Source of the DNA: SIG299 sp964632165
GTDB lineage: Bacteria > Bacillota > Clostridia > Lachnospirales > Lachnospiraceae
Direction: 5' to 3'
Assembly (NCBI GenBank): GCA_964632165.1
Contig: CAZWCZ010000059.1
Coordinates: 1 to 5,969, forward strand
Length of the DNA: 5,969 nt
Shown here: in pieces, positions 1 through 5,969 of the stretch
Layout: the number at the start of each line of letters is the position of its first letter
Position numbering within the stretch: the stretch's first letter is position 1
The notes under the pieces: generated by a model
Databases searched by the model: none
What the model was told of the DNA's origin: nothing
Seen by the model: the letters and a program-made list of their open reading frames with translations, nothing else
Program-made: the position numbers and the translations under genes

Positions 1-1569
1 CATCCTTGACATAACATGAATATCTTCCGGGAAGAATGTCAGACCGACCTCCTGACCTTCCGCAGAATAATCCGTTGTATGGATCTTGAATTCACGCCCC
101 GGTGTCCAGAATGTGATCTTATACACACCTTCTTTGACATTTTCCGGGTCAAAATCATAATCCACACTGATATCAACACTCTGATTTTCGTTGCTTAATT
201 TCCAACCCTGCGCATTTGCCCATGTCTTGATATCAACGTCCAGTGTCTGAGACTCTTTGATCTCATCTACCGTAGTAAAGAAGTTAAATGCCATGACCGC
301 TTCATTTGCCTTTTCATTTTTAATGACCGGCTGGTTTACTACAAATACCGTACGCTCTACTTCCGTTCCGTTTGCCGTACGGAACAGGATCGGATAACTT
401 CCAAGTTCCGGACGGATATCGTACTCTATTCCCGCGATTGAAATGTATTCATCATCCTCCGTACTCCATGCCATGGCATTGGAACGTGCAATGATTTCTT
501 TATCATCCAGCTTTTCAACGTCTTCCAGATCTACATAGAAATTACTTGCATTAATCTTTTCCTTGCCGTTTTCACTGGTTACCTCATGATTATGGATGAC
601 ACGCATATCCACCGTCACACTGGTACCCGGAACTGTTTCGACCACGATTTCATAATGTACGCCTTTAAACAGGGTACTCAGCACTTCGCCCGTCATTTTT
701 CCCTGTTCTACCGGTACAATGTCAATATCTTCCGGACGGATGACAATGTCCACCGCCTCATTTTTCTTAAACCCAAAATCCACACAATCAAATTCGATAT
801 CGTCAAACCGAACTTTGTAGTCGTCCACCATCACGCCCGGCAGGATATTGCTCTCGCCGATAAAATTGGCAACAAAACGGTTGACCGGCTCATTATAGAT
901 CTCCTGCGGCGATCCTACCTGTTGAATCTCTCCTCCGTTCATAACAACGATCTTATCTGACATCGTCAATGCTTCTTCCTGATCGTGTGTGACAAAAATG
1001 AAGGTGATCCCGACTTCCTGCTGGATCTTCTTCAGTTCATACTGCATCTCTTTTCTGAGCTTTAAATCCAGTGCTGCAAGCGGCTCGTCCAACAGCAGGA
1101 CCTTTGGTTCATTTACCAGGGCACGTGCAATGGCGACACGTTGCTGCTGCCCGCCGGACAACAGTGTCGTGTTTTTATTTTCATATCCTTCCAGACCGAT
1201 CAGCTTCAGCATTTTCATTACTTTCTGGTCAATGACATCCTTGCTGACTTTTTTTAACTTCAGTCCGAATGCAATATTTTCATATACGTTTAAATGAGGA
1301 AACAATGCGTATTTTTGGAACACCGTATTCAATTCTCTTTCATACGGCGGTTTGTGACTGATTTCCTCACCGTTGAATATAATATTTCCTTCATCTGCCT
1401 CTAAAAATCCGCCCAGGATCCGAAGCAGCGTTGTCTTACCACAGCCGGACGGTCCAAGCAGTGTTACGAACTCGTTCTCATAGATATCCAGATTGATGCC
1501 CTTCAACGTGATCTGCTTATCAAAGCTCTTCGCAATATTCCGAAACTCAATCAGTTTTTTCCGTTCCAT
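1..1569 (-). CDS. potA: Spermidine/putrescine-type ABC transporter ATP-binding protein, with enlarged C-terminal region; 3' end beyond window
   Basis: This is the cytoplasmic ATPase that powers polyamine-type substrate import through a PotB/PotC permease. It reads open for 523 codons to the window edge with no stop. The ABC domain is complete: Walker A GPSGCGKT (residues 39-46), Q-loop Gln85, signature LSGGQ (137-141), Walker B LLLDEP (ending 163), D-loop, and switch His195. A TOBE-type region starts near 240 (NFIGESNILPG, then VIRPEDIDIV at 276-285). The strand FKGVHYEIVVE (301-311) is normally followed closely by the last TOBE strands, but here those strands (GREFKIHTTD, then VGLTFFPEDIHVM) come only at 491-520. 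About 175 residues are inserted, so the protein is far longer than the usual 350-380. The ATG start has AGAGGAG 7 nt upstream. The substrate is inferred from family resemblance. The permease and binding-protein genes are expected left of the window and cannot be seen. Confidence 0.93.
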   Translation of the reverse strand, partial: MERKKLIEFRNIAKSFDKQITLKGINLDIYENEFVTLLGPSGCGKTTLLRILGGFLEADEGNIIFNGEEISHKPPYERELNTVFQKYALFPHLNVYENIAFGLKLKKVSKDVIDQKVMKMLKLIGLEGYENKNTTLLSGGQQQRVAIARALVNEPKVLLLDEPLAALDLKLRKEMQYELKKIQQEVGITFIFVTHDQEEALTMSDKIVVMNGGEIQQVGSPQEIYNEPVNRFVANFIGESNILPGVMVDDYKVRFDDIEFDCVDFGFKKNEAVDIVIRPEDIDIVPVEQGKMTGEVLSTLFKGVHYEIVVETVPGTSVTVDMRVIHNHEVTSENGKEKINASNFYVDLEDVEKLDDKEIIARSNAMAWSTEDDEYISIAGIEYDIRPELGSYPILFRTANGTEVERTVFVVNQPVIKNEKANEAVMAFNFFTTVDEIKESQTLDVDIKTWANAQGWKLSNENQSVDISVDYDFDPENVKEGVYKITFWTPGREFKIHTTDYSAEGQEVGLTFFPEDIHVMSRM

Positions 1570-1590
1570 CGCAATTCTCCTCTCTTTTTT

Positions 1591-1655
1591 CTGCCTTTTC
1601 CTTTTCGTATCCTTATAAAGTACGAAAGGCAGGATGCCATTACACAACCTGCCTT
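1591..1655 (-). terminator. Hairpin after pgi, with a competing hairpin before potA
   Basis: On the minus strand, just past the pgi stop codon, AAGGCAGG (1655-1648) pairs perfectly with CCTGCCTT (1633-1626) across a 14-nt loop. The following bases are only modestly U-rich (TCGTACTTTA), so this is a weak or imperfect terminator. A third segment, AAAGGCAG (1598-1591), lies just upstream of the potA ribosome site and can pair with the same CTGCCTTT. The two structures therefore exclude each other. Either pgi ends here, or this is a leaky or controlled junction through which potA is read. No convincing separate potA promoter was found in the 99-nt gap. Confidence 0.5.
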
Positions 1656-1668
1656 ACATGATTTACCA

Positions 1669-3249
1669 CTAAATGTTCAGCAAATCGCTGTATACTTTCA
1701 ATGCCCCATCCGTTTCATGTGCCAGAACACGTTTTGCCAATACCTTTCCAAGCTGTACGCCTTCCTGGTCAAAGCTGTTAATGTTCCACACAAATCCCTG
1801 GAACATCACCTTATTTTCGAAATGTGCCAGAATTGCCCCCAGCGACTTTGGATTCAGGTTTTCTCCGACAATGATGCTGGACGGACGGCCTCCTTCAAAA
1901 TTCTTATTTGGATCTGCATCCTGCTTCCCACAGGCAAATGCCACAATCTGCGCTGCTACATTTGCACAAAGTTTCTGCTGACTCGTGCTGTCCTGGATCA
2001 CAACATCTCTGCCCAGCTGACTGTTCCTAAATCCGAGGAACTGTAACGGAATAATGTCCGTCCCCTGATGTAACAGCTGATAGAACGAATGCTGTCCGTT
2101 GGTTCCCGGTTCACCAAAGATCACCGGTCCGGTCACATAGTTGATCGGTTGTCCAAAGCGATTAACGGATTTTCCGTTAGACTCCATATCCAGCTGCTGC
2201 AAGTGTGCCGGGAAACGGCTCAATGCCTGAGAATACGGAAGAACTGCCGTTGCAGGATATCCAAGGATGTTTCTTTCATATATACCGATCAGTGCATCCA
2301 AAAGTGCTGCATTTTCTCTTACTTTTTTATTGGCAGCAAGCTTATCTTCTTCTGCTGCTCCTTCCAAAAACTGTGCAAATACTTCCGGGCCAAATGCAAG
2401 TGACAGTACCGCTCCGCCCACGGCAGACGTGGAAGAATACCGGCCTCCGATGTAATCATCCATAAAGAACGCTGCCAGATAGTCATCGCTCTTTGCCAGA
2501 GGAGACGTTTCACTGGTTACGGCGATCATATGTCTGGAAGGTTCAAGTCCTGCTTTTTTTAAGGCATCCTTTACAAAAGACTCATTGGTCAGTGTTTCTA
2601 ATGTTGTGCCGGACTTGGAAACGAGCACAAACAGGGAATGTGCAACGTCAATGGAATTTAATACGGCTGCCGCATCATCCGGGTCTACGTTGCTGATGAA
2701 CTTTGCTTCCATATAAAAAGTATCATTTGCCTTTGCCCAGTTTTCCAGTGCAAGATACATGGCCCGCGGCCCAAGATCACTGCCGCCGATACCGATTTGC
2801 ACTACGGTTGTAAATTTCTCACCGGAAGCATTGGTGATCTCTCCTTTATGTACCTTATCTGCCAATTCTGCGATCCGATTCTGCTGCTCTTTATAAAAGG
2901 TACGCTTATCTGCTCCATCTGCCGTTACATTTTCGCCCAGCTGACCTCTCGTCATATGGTGGAGCACCATCCGCTTTTCTCCGGTATTGATTACCGCACC
3001 ATTGTAAAGTGCCTCAAACTTTTCTGTCAGCTGCATCTCTTCCGCCAGTTCTTCCAACAGATGAAGCACTTCTTCATCCACTTGTTTTGCAGCGTAATTA
3101 TATGTCATACCTTCTGCCATCGGAACACTGTAGTTTTTTACACGTTCCGCTCCGTTCTCGCCGGACATCACTTCTTCTAAGCAGACCGGTGTTGCTTTCT
3201 TTAATTTTTCATACGTCTTTGTCTCATCGAAATTATTCCAGGAAATCAT
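1669..3249 (-). CDS. pgi: Glucose-6-phosphate isomerase
   Basis: Interconverts glucose 6-phosphate and fructose 6-phosphate in the cytoplasm, linking glycolysis and gluconeogenesis. The 526-residue product is complete and in the usual bacterial length range. It carries PGI signature 1 (D-Y-I-G-G-R-Y-S-S-T-S-A-V-G, residues 265-278) and signature 2 (485-502, with FDQEGVQLGK). The expected catalytic residues are present: Glu356 in MESNGK, His387 in GTNGQH, and Lys502. The phosphate-binding SKSGTT motif is at 211-216. The start at 3249 (MISWNNF) is chosen because AGAAGGAGG (3267-3259) ends 9 nt upstream. An in-frame ATG at 3255 leaves only 3 nt, and the in-frame TTG at 3270 would put the ribosome site inside the gene. 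It has its own promoter and a short leader, and is probably a separate unit from the surface locus upstream. Confidence 0.97.
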   Translation of the reverse strand: MISWNNFDETKTYEKLKKATPVCLEEVMSGENGAERVKNYSVPMAEGMTYNYAAKQVDEEVLHLLEELAEEMQLTEKFEALYNGAVINTGEKRMVLHHMTRGQLGENVTADGADKRTFYKEQQNRIAELADKVHKGEITNASGEKFTTVVQIGIGGSDLGPRAMYLALENWAKANDTFYMEAKFISNVDPDDAAAVLNSIDVAHSLFVLVSKSGTTLETLTNESFVKDALKKAGLEPSRHMIAVTSETSPLAKSDDYLAAFFMDDYIGGRYSSTSAVGGAVLSLAFGPEVFAQFLEGAAEEDKLAANKKVRENAALLDALIGIYERNILGYPATAVLPYSQALSRFPAHLQQLDMESNGKSVNRFGQPINYVTGPVIFGEPGTNGQHSFYQLLHQGTDIIPLQFLGFRNSQLGRDVVIQDSTSQQKLCANVAAQIVAFACGKQDADPNKNFEGGRPSSIIVGENLNPKSLGAILAHFENKVMFQGFVWNINSFDQEGVQLGKVLAKRVLAHETDGALKVYSDLLNI

Positions 3250-3258
3250 GTACATTTT

Positions 3259-3310
3259 CCTCCTTCTCAAATATCTCTCTGATTATACTATCAAATCCGG
3301 TCGAATTCAA
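3259..3310 (-). promoter_or_regulatory. Sigma-A-type promoter and ribosome site of pgi
   Basis: On the minus strand, TTGAAT (3310-3305) is followed after exactly 17 nt by a perfect TATAAT (3287-3282). A transcript would begin near 3275 and reach the Shine-Dalgarno AGAAGGAGG (3267-3259) after a few bases, giving a leader of about 26 nt to the ATG at 3249. The -35 box and spacer overlap one arm of a perfect inverted repeat, so the promoter may be under repressor control. Confidence 0.75.
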
Positions 3311-3339
3311 GCTTGAGTTTCTGCATTCGACCGGATTTG
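3292..3339. repeat. Perfect 15-bp inverted repeat over the pgi promoter
   Basis: The arm CAAATCCGGTCGAAT (3292-3306) matches the reverse complement of 3325-3339 over all 15 bases, with an 18-nt centre that itself contains the palindrome TCAAGCTTGA (3307-3316). The left arm covers the 17-nt spacer and touches the -35 box of the pgi promoter; the other arm lies just upstream. Read on the minus strand, the second arm is followed by ATAGTATAAT rather than a U-tract, so it is a poor intrinsic terminator in the direction of the genes. It could be an operator, or a factor-dependent or structural terminator for the surface locus. Confidence 0.7.
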
Positions 3340-3403
3340 TCTCTATTTCTCTTTATTCATCTTTCTTATGCATCCAAACGGCATATCAGCTTTCCTGTTT
3401 CTT

Positions 3404-3904
3404 CTATCGAATTTCAGAATACAGTTCAATATCAACGGCTCCTGCAGAATAGTAAGTCTCCGGTTCATACGTCATCACTTTTAATACTACACGGCTTCCC
3501 TCTTTCGGAGCAGAATCCAGCCGGACGGACTGCACATATTCTCCCGGTCTCATCAACCCGGTTTCCCCGAGGATCTTCCCGTTTTCATCCAGAACACGCA
3601 ATTTTATCCAAACATTATTATCTTCCGGATTGTACAGCCATACATCCGCTCTTTCCCCATGAACGCAGAATCTTCCGCACACTCCGACCCGAAATACCGA
3701 AGCATCCAGAATCTTCCAATAAAGTTCTTCTGGAACATCCGGCAGTCCGGCCTGTGCTGAAGATTCAAATTCCGGAGGCACAAATTCTCCGATTTTACCT
3801 TCCCGACTGCTCCACACCCAGATCGCCATTATCAGTGATATCAGGCAAAGAGGCAACATTACCGATAACATTCTCTTTGTCTTTTTCAAATTGATCCGTT
3901 TCAT
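3404..3904 (-). CDS. Small membrane-anchored protein with extracellular domain, resembles the product of 5153-5752
   Basis: I do not recognise a named family. The 166-residue product has a basic N-terminus (MKRINLKKTKR), one hydrophobic segment (about 13-31) and then about 135 residues predicted outside the membrane. The outer part looks like a beta-sandwich, with alternating strands from about 86 to 163 (DVWLYNP, WIKLRVLDENG, GLMRPG, VVLKVMTYEP). It shares order and spacing of NP, G-L-x-x-P-G and following strand motifs with the 199-residue protein two genes upstream, so the two are probably diverged paralogues. Cys76 and Cys80 form a CxxxC pair in the outer domain. The start at 3904 is chosen because GGGAG lies just upstream and an in-frame TTG at 3937 falls inside the terminator stem region. 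It is the third gene of the surface locus, separated from the second by a terminator-like hairpin. Its function is unknown. Confidence 0.8.
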   Translation of the reverse strand: MKRINLKKTKRMLSVMLPLCLISLIMAIWVWSSREGKIGEFVPPEFESSAQAGLPDVPEELYWKILDASVFRVGVCGRFCVHGERADVWLYNPEDNNVWIKLRVLDENGKILGETGLMRPGEYVQSVRLDSAPKEGSRVVLKVMTYEPETYYSAGAVDIELYSEIR

Positions 3905-3929
3905 TTTTCTCTCCCATTGCATCATTCTT

Positions 3930-3965
3930 AAAATCAAGCAAGGCGGAGCAATCTGCCCCGCCTTG
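3930..3965 (-). terminator. Intrinsic-terminator hairpin between the second and third surface genes
   Basis: On the minus strand CAAGGCGGGGC (3965-3955) pairs with GCTCCGCCTTG (3949-3939) through 11 base pairs including one G-U, around a 5-nt loop (AGATT). It is followed by CTTGATTTT. It begins 18 nt past the stop codon of the secreted-protein gene and ends 25 nt before the ATG of the next gene on the same strand, leaving no clear room for another promoter. It likely acts as a partial terminator that lowers expression of the third gene. Confidence 0.75.
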
Positions 3966-3983
3966 ACTAAATCTCAATCCGGA

Positions 3984-5123
3984 CTATTCTAATGGTAAAA
4001 TGCCCTCATCCGCATCAGGATCCAGTCCGGTACCCTGAGCGATCGTTAATGTTATCGTACCTACGATTCCATCAAATGCGTCACTTGGCTTTCCGCTGAG
4101 AGTAAGGGTAAATGTACAGGAAGAAGTTCCTTCCTGCAGTGTTATCTCGTTTTCATCCCACTGATAGCTGATTCCAAGACCAGAAGCATCATCGCTGAAT
4201 GTAAAGTCTGCAGAAACGTCAATATAATCTGCTTCATTTTCTTCATTCGTTGTAACCGTTACCGTATTTCCTTCTGCCGTCCATTCATTTCCGGCATATG
4301 TAAATACCATGTTTCCCCATGTGATATCAACACTTACGTTAACGGATTCATATAACACTTTCAGACCATCCGTAAAATTTGTTCCGTCTGTCGTATACTG
4401 TACCGTATATACCGTAGTACATCCTGCAAATGTACTTGCATCAAAGCTCTTGGTCGCAGATGTTCCGTCTGTAGAAAACGTCCAGCCGTTTTCCAGGCTC
4501 AATGTCTCATTGCCAAGAGGCAGGCGAAAGATCGTATTCTGATCTGCATAATCAAGTCTTGTACCGTTTACCTTAATAACAACTTCCTCTGTGCTGCCGT
4601 AAGCAATGTTATAAACACCGCTGGTCTCATCATAAACCGCACCGGAAGTGATCTCCATTCCGGTGATTTCTGCAGTAGCACCATCCTCACAGTAAATATG
4701 AATTCCGGTTTCTGCTAATGTACTGCCATCGTTCGTGTAGTACATCTGATAGTTTTTGGCAAAATAGGAGGTCATAGAATCATACTGGAACTCAAAAGTC
4801 GCCGTGCTGCCATCTTCGCTGATTGTAAAGTAATCGCTGTAAGTGTTCGCAAGATCCAACGAAAAGCTTTGACCCCAATAAACTTTATTGGCAACAGTGG
4901 CAATATCCAGGTTTTTACCACTGACAGTAACTTTCATCATGTCTTTATCCGCAAAAACAAGTTTTCCGTCCTCCGTTGTAGAGCTGTTTCCGGTAACGGT
5001 CAGTCCGGTAATTACCGAAGTATAATTCGCTTTCACATCATGAGATGTCTCTGCAGCAAATACAGTGACGTTCGTACTCAACACCAAGGTCAGTGTGAGA
5101 AGAATAGATAATAATTTTTTCAT
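3984..5123 (-). CDS. Secreted multidomain surface protein with signal peptide and two tandem beta-type domains
   Basis: The 379-residue product begins with a classic signal peptide (MKKLLSILLTLTLVLS..., cleavage expected after VFA or VFAA, about residue 23-24), so it is exported. The mature N-terminus, ETSHDVKANY, and a later WGNMVFTY motif (269-276) resemble parts of secreted proteins of Lachnospiraceae that I recall but cannot name. Residues 38-146 and 153-260 align as a diverged tandem repeat (ITGLTVT/ITGMEIT, GKNLD/GTRLD, DGSTATF/DGTSATK, YYTNDGS/QYTTDGT). A third module spans about 263-365. The tail is acidic (GLDPDADEGILPLE). There is no LPXTG motif, no C-terminal membrane segment and no lipobox, so it is either released or held by partners, perhaps the two membrane proteins encoded on either side. 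The ATG start has AAAGGGA upstream and lies 29 nt from the preceding stop codon, which suggests a shared transcript. No catalytic motif is visible; a structural or binding role is inference. Confidence 0.88.
   Translation of the reverse strand: MKKLLSILLTLTLVLSTNVTVFAAETSHDVKANYTSVITGLTVTGNSSTTEDGKLVFADKDMMKVTVSGKNLDIATVANKVYWGQSFSLDLANTYSDYFTISEDGSTATFEFQYDSMTSYFAKNYQMYYTNDGSTLAETGIHIYCEDGATAEITGMEITSGAVYDETSGVYNIAYGSTEEVVIKVNGTRLDYADQNTIFRLPLGNETLSLENGWTFSTDGTSATKSFDASTFAGCTTVYTVQYTTDGTNFTDGLKVLYESVNVSVDITWGNMVFTYAGNEWTAEGNTVTVTTNEENEADYIDVSADFTFSDDASGLGISYQWDENEITLQEGTSSCTFTLTLSGKPSDAFDGIVGTITLTIAQGTGLDPDADEGILPLE
4029..4337 (-). other. C-terminal WGxMxFxY module of the secreted protein
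   Basis: Residues about 263-365 begin VSVDITWGNMVFTY, continue through W281 and alternating strands (NTVTVTT, IDVSADFTF, SCTFTLTLSG), and end GTITLTIA. It does not align with the two upstream tandem domains. From recall, similar segments starting with V-D-x-x-W-G-x-M-x-F-T-Y close many secreted proteins of gut Clostridia. The role is unknown. Confidence 0.5.
4344..5012 (-). repeat. Two diverged tandem domains in the secreted protein
   Basis: Copy 1 is encoded by 5012-4686 (residues 38-146) and copy 2 by 4667-4344 (residues 153-260). They share an ITG-x-x-(V/I)-T opening, a (T/I)-V-x-x-N/G strand ending in LD, an SxDGxxAT turn in the second half, and a Y-T-x-DG-T/S segment before the last strand. 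The copies are equal in length but similar only at protein level, so the duplication is old. Confidence 0.6.
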
Positions 5124-5152
5124 TTTGTTTCCCTTTCTTTTTCAATCATAAT

Positions 5153-5752
5153 TTATTCAACAACAGAGATTGAGATAGGAATCTCTGTATTGACAACGGA
5201 TTTTTCCCCTGTAAGCGAATCATAGTAAAATACAACAAATTTTCCATCATATCCGCCTATAGGGAGTTTCTTTTTTACACCATCCAGCAATTTTAACGCT
5301 GTAACCTTATTTCCGGGAAGCAGTCTTCCTGACTGGACAATAACCTCTCCCTGTATCACAATCTGTATTACCATATCTTTTGTAGACTTGCCCGGATTGG
5401 CAAACATCAGAACAGCCAGTTCATCTGACAGATCAACCGTTACATAAGAAGAATAGGTCAGACTTACCGCGCCTCCGCCTTCTTCCGACTCCATCTTGTC
5501 ATTTTTTTCTTCCTGGATCGGAATCTGATTGATCTCCTCGTCTTTTGGAGCATAGTCCGGAGTCAGGACAATATCCGGTTCACGGAAAAATAATGTCCAT
5601 ACCGTAATCCCTATACTGCATATCGTAATCACAAAAAACAGCAACAGCAATAAAAGAAGCAACAGCAGTTTTTTCTCCGTCCGCTCCTCTTTTTTCTGAT
5701 CCAGTTCTTCCTGATCCTGCCCATATCTGTTTGATCTTTTTTCTGCACTCAC
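5153..5752 (-). CDS. Bitopic membrane protein with poly-leucine anchor and extracellular beta-type domain
   Basis: I do not recognise a named family. The 199-residue product has a highly charged cytoplasmic N-terminus (residues 1-28, rich in Glu, Lys and Gln), one long membrane segment (about 29-56) that starts with ten consecutive leucines, a linker rich in Glu and Asp (about 57-95), and an outer domain (about 96-199) of alternating strands (SLTYSSYVTVDL, ELAVLMFANP, MVIQIVIQGEVIVQSG, KFVVFYYD). The outer domain shares NP and SG-x-L-x-P-G motifs with the product of 3404-3904. The chosen start is GTG at 5752 because AAAGGAG ends 9 nt upstream; an in-frame GTG at 5776 would place that site inside the gene. 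It is the first gene of the surface locus. A role as membrane partner or anchor for the secreted protein is inference from the neighbourhood. Confidence 0.82.
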   Translation of the reverse strand: MSAEKRSNRYGQDQEELDQKKEERTEKKLLLLLLLLLLFFVITICSIGITVWTLFFREPDIVLTPDYAPKDEEINQIPIQEEKNDKMESEEGGGAVSLTYSSYVTVDLSDELAVLMFANPGKSTKDMVIQIVIQGEVIVQSGRLLPGNKVTALKLLDGVKKKLPIGGYDGKFVVFYYDSLTGEKSVVNTEIPISISVVE

Positions 5753-5817
5753 AATGTTTTTCTCCTTTCCCCACACAGCTTAGCCGTTCCGACTTCTTTT
5801 TCTGTAAAAAGGGTGCA

Positions 5818-5878
5818 AAAAGCCATCTGCAAAATCGCAAAGAAAAAAAACACCTTTACGGTTTTGCAGATGGCTTTT
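5818..5878. terminator. Large hairpin (17-bp perfect inverted repeat), possible bidirectional terminator
   Basis: AAAAGCCATCTGCAAAA (5818-5834) is matched exactly in reverse complement by 5862-5878, and the stem can be extended inward by three more pairs with one wobble, plus an inner AAAG/CTTT pairing. On the minus strand the stem ends in GGCTTTTT and a second T-run follows; on the plus strand it ends in GGCTTTT and then AAATTTTA. This fits a terminator usable in both directions, sitting 65 nt before the GTG of the first surface gene. A leader attenuator is the alternative. No convincing promoter was found between this hairpin and the GTG: TTTACA at 5808-5803 lacks a good -10 partner. Confidence 0.6.
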
Positions 5879-5921
5879 GAAATTTTATCCGAGAGCAAAG
5901 AAAAAGGATACAGCTATGCCA

Positions 5922-5969
<48 letters not shown>

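Noticed and set aside
586..1297. Plus-strand open frames within potA
   Set aside because: They lie opposite a gene with full ABC ATPase motifs, have no ribosome sites, and show no recognisable protein features.
3250..3270. Upstream extension of pgi to a TTG at 3270, or ATG at 3255
   Set aside because: The extension would translate the Shine-Dalgarno AGAAGGAGG as protein (RRRK-like residues), and the ATG at 3255 is only 3 nt from it. The ATG at 3249 has correct spacing.
1673..3894. Several open frames on the plus strand, and one short minus-strand frame, within pgi and the following gene
   Set aside because: All are shadows of pgi or the 166-residue gene, with Cys/His/Ser-rich low-quality translations and no translation signals.
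3905..3937. Extension of the third surface gene to a TTG at 3937 or ATGs at 3925/3922
   Set aside because: The TTG lies in the U-tract of the terminator hairpin, and the GGGAG ribosome site points to the ATG at 3904.
3984..4001. Sortase motif in the C-terminal ILPLE of the secreted protein
   Set aside because: It does not match LPXTG, and no hydrophobic segment or basic tail follows.
5753..5776. GTG start at 5776 for the first surface gene
   Set aside because: It would place the AAAGGAG ribosome site inside the coding region; the GTG at 5752 fits that site with 9 nt spacing.
5780..5808. Promoter for the surface locus from TTTACA
   Set aside because: The best -10 partner at 17-18 nt (GGCTAA or GCTAAG) is poor, so it is not listed as a feature.
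5580..5840. Minus-strand open frame of 86 codons overlapping the first surface gene
   Set aside because: It is in another frame of a gene with a clear membrane segment and outer domain, and its start lies in the loop of the 5818-5878 hairpin.

Overview
All five genes that can be supported lie on the minus strand, so transcription runs right to left. In that order they are: a 199-residue membrane-anchored protein, a 379-residue secreted protein, a 166-residue membrane-anchored protein, glucose-6-phosphate isomerase (pgi), and the ATPase of a spermidine/putrescine-type ABC transporter (potA). The last runs off the left edge without a stop codon. The window suggests a gut-type Clostridia, most likely Lachnospiraceae: strong AGGAG-type ribosome sites, moderate GC, a clostridial-style PGI, a PotA with a large C-terminal insertion, and a secreted protein with a mature N-terminus (SHDVKANY) and a WGxMxFxY module that I recall from secreted proteins of that family. 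The assignment rests on recall, not on a search.

Right part (3404-5752): a compact three-gene cell-surface locus. A secreted protein with two diverged tandem beta-type domains and a third C-terminal module is flanked by two bitopic membrane proteins whose extracellular domains resemble each other (NP ... G-L-x-P-G ... motifs). The first two genes are 29 nt apart. A good intrinsic-terminator hairpin separates the second and third, suggesting reduced read-through into the third. No enzyme signature is visible; a surface or envelope assembly is the inference.

Middle and left (1-3310): pgi has a clear promoter (TTGAAT, 17 nt, TATAAT), overlapped by a perfect 15-bp inverted repeat. The 99-nt gap between pgi and potA holds segments that can form two mutually exclusive hairpins. 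PotA has every ABC ATPase motif but its C-terminal TOBE-type region is split by about 175 extra residues. The rest of the potABCD-type operon should lie to the left of the window.

Right edge (5753-5969): a 17-bp inverted repeat (61-nt hairpin) and then an exact 12-copy TGTC tetranucleotide tract that reaches the last base. An ATG with a Shine-Dalgarno sequence sits just before the tract on the plus strand. This could be a phase-variable locus cut by the window edge, but it could also be the end of a minus-strand gene or an assembly artefact. The most unusual material is this tract and the three-gene surface locus.
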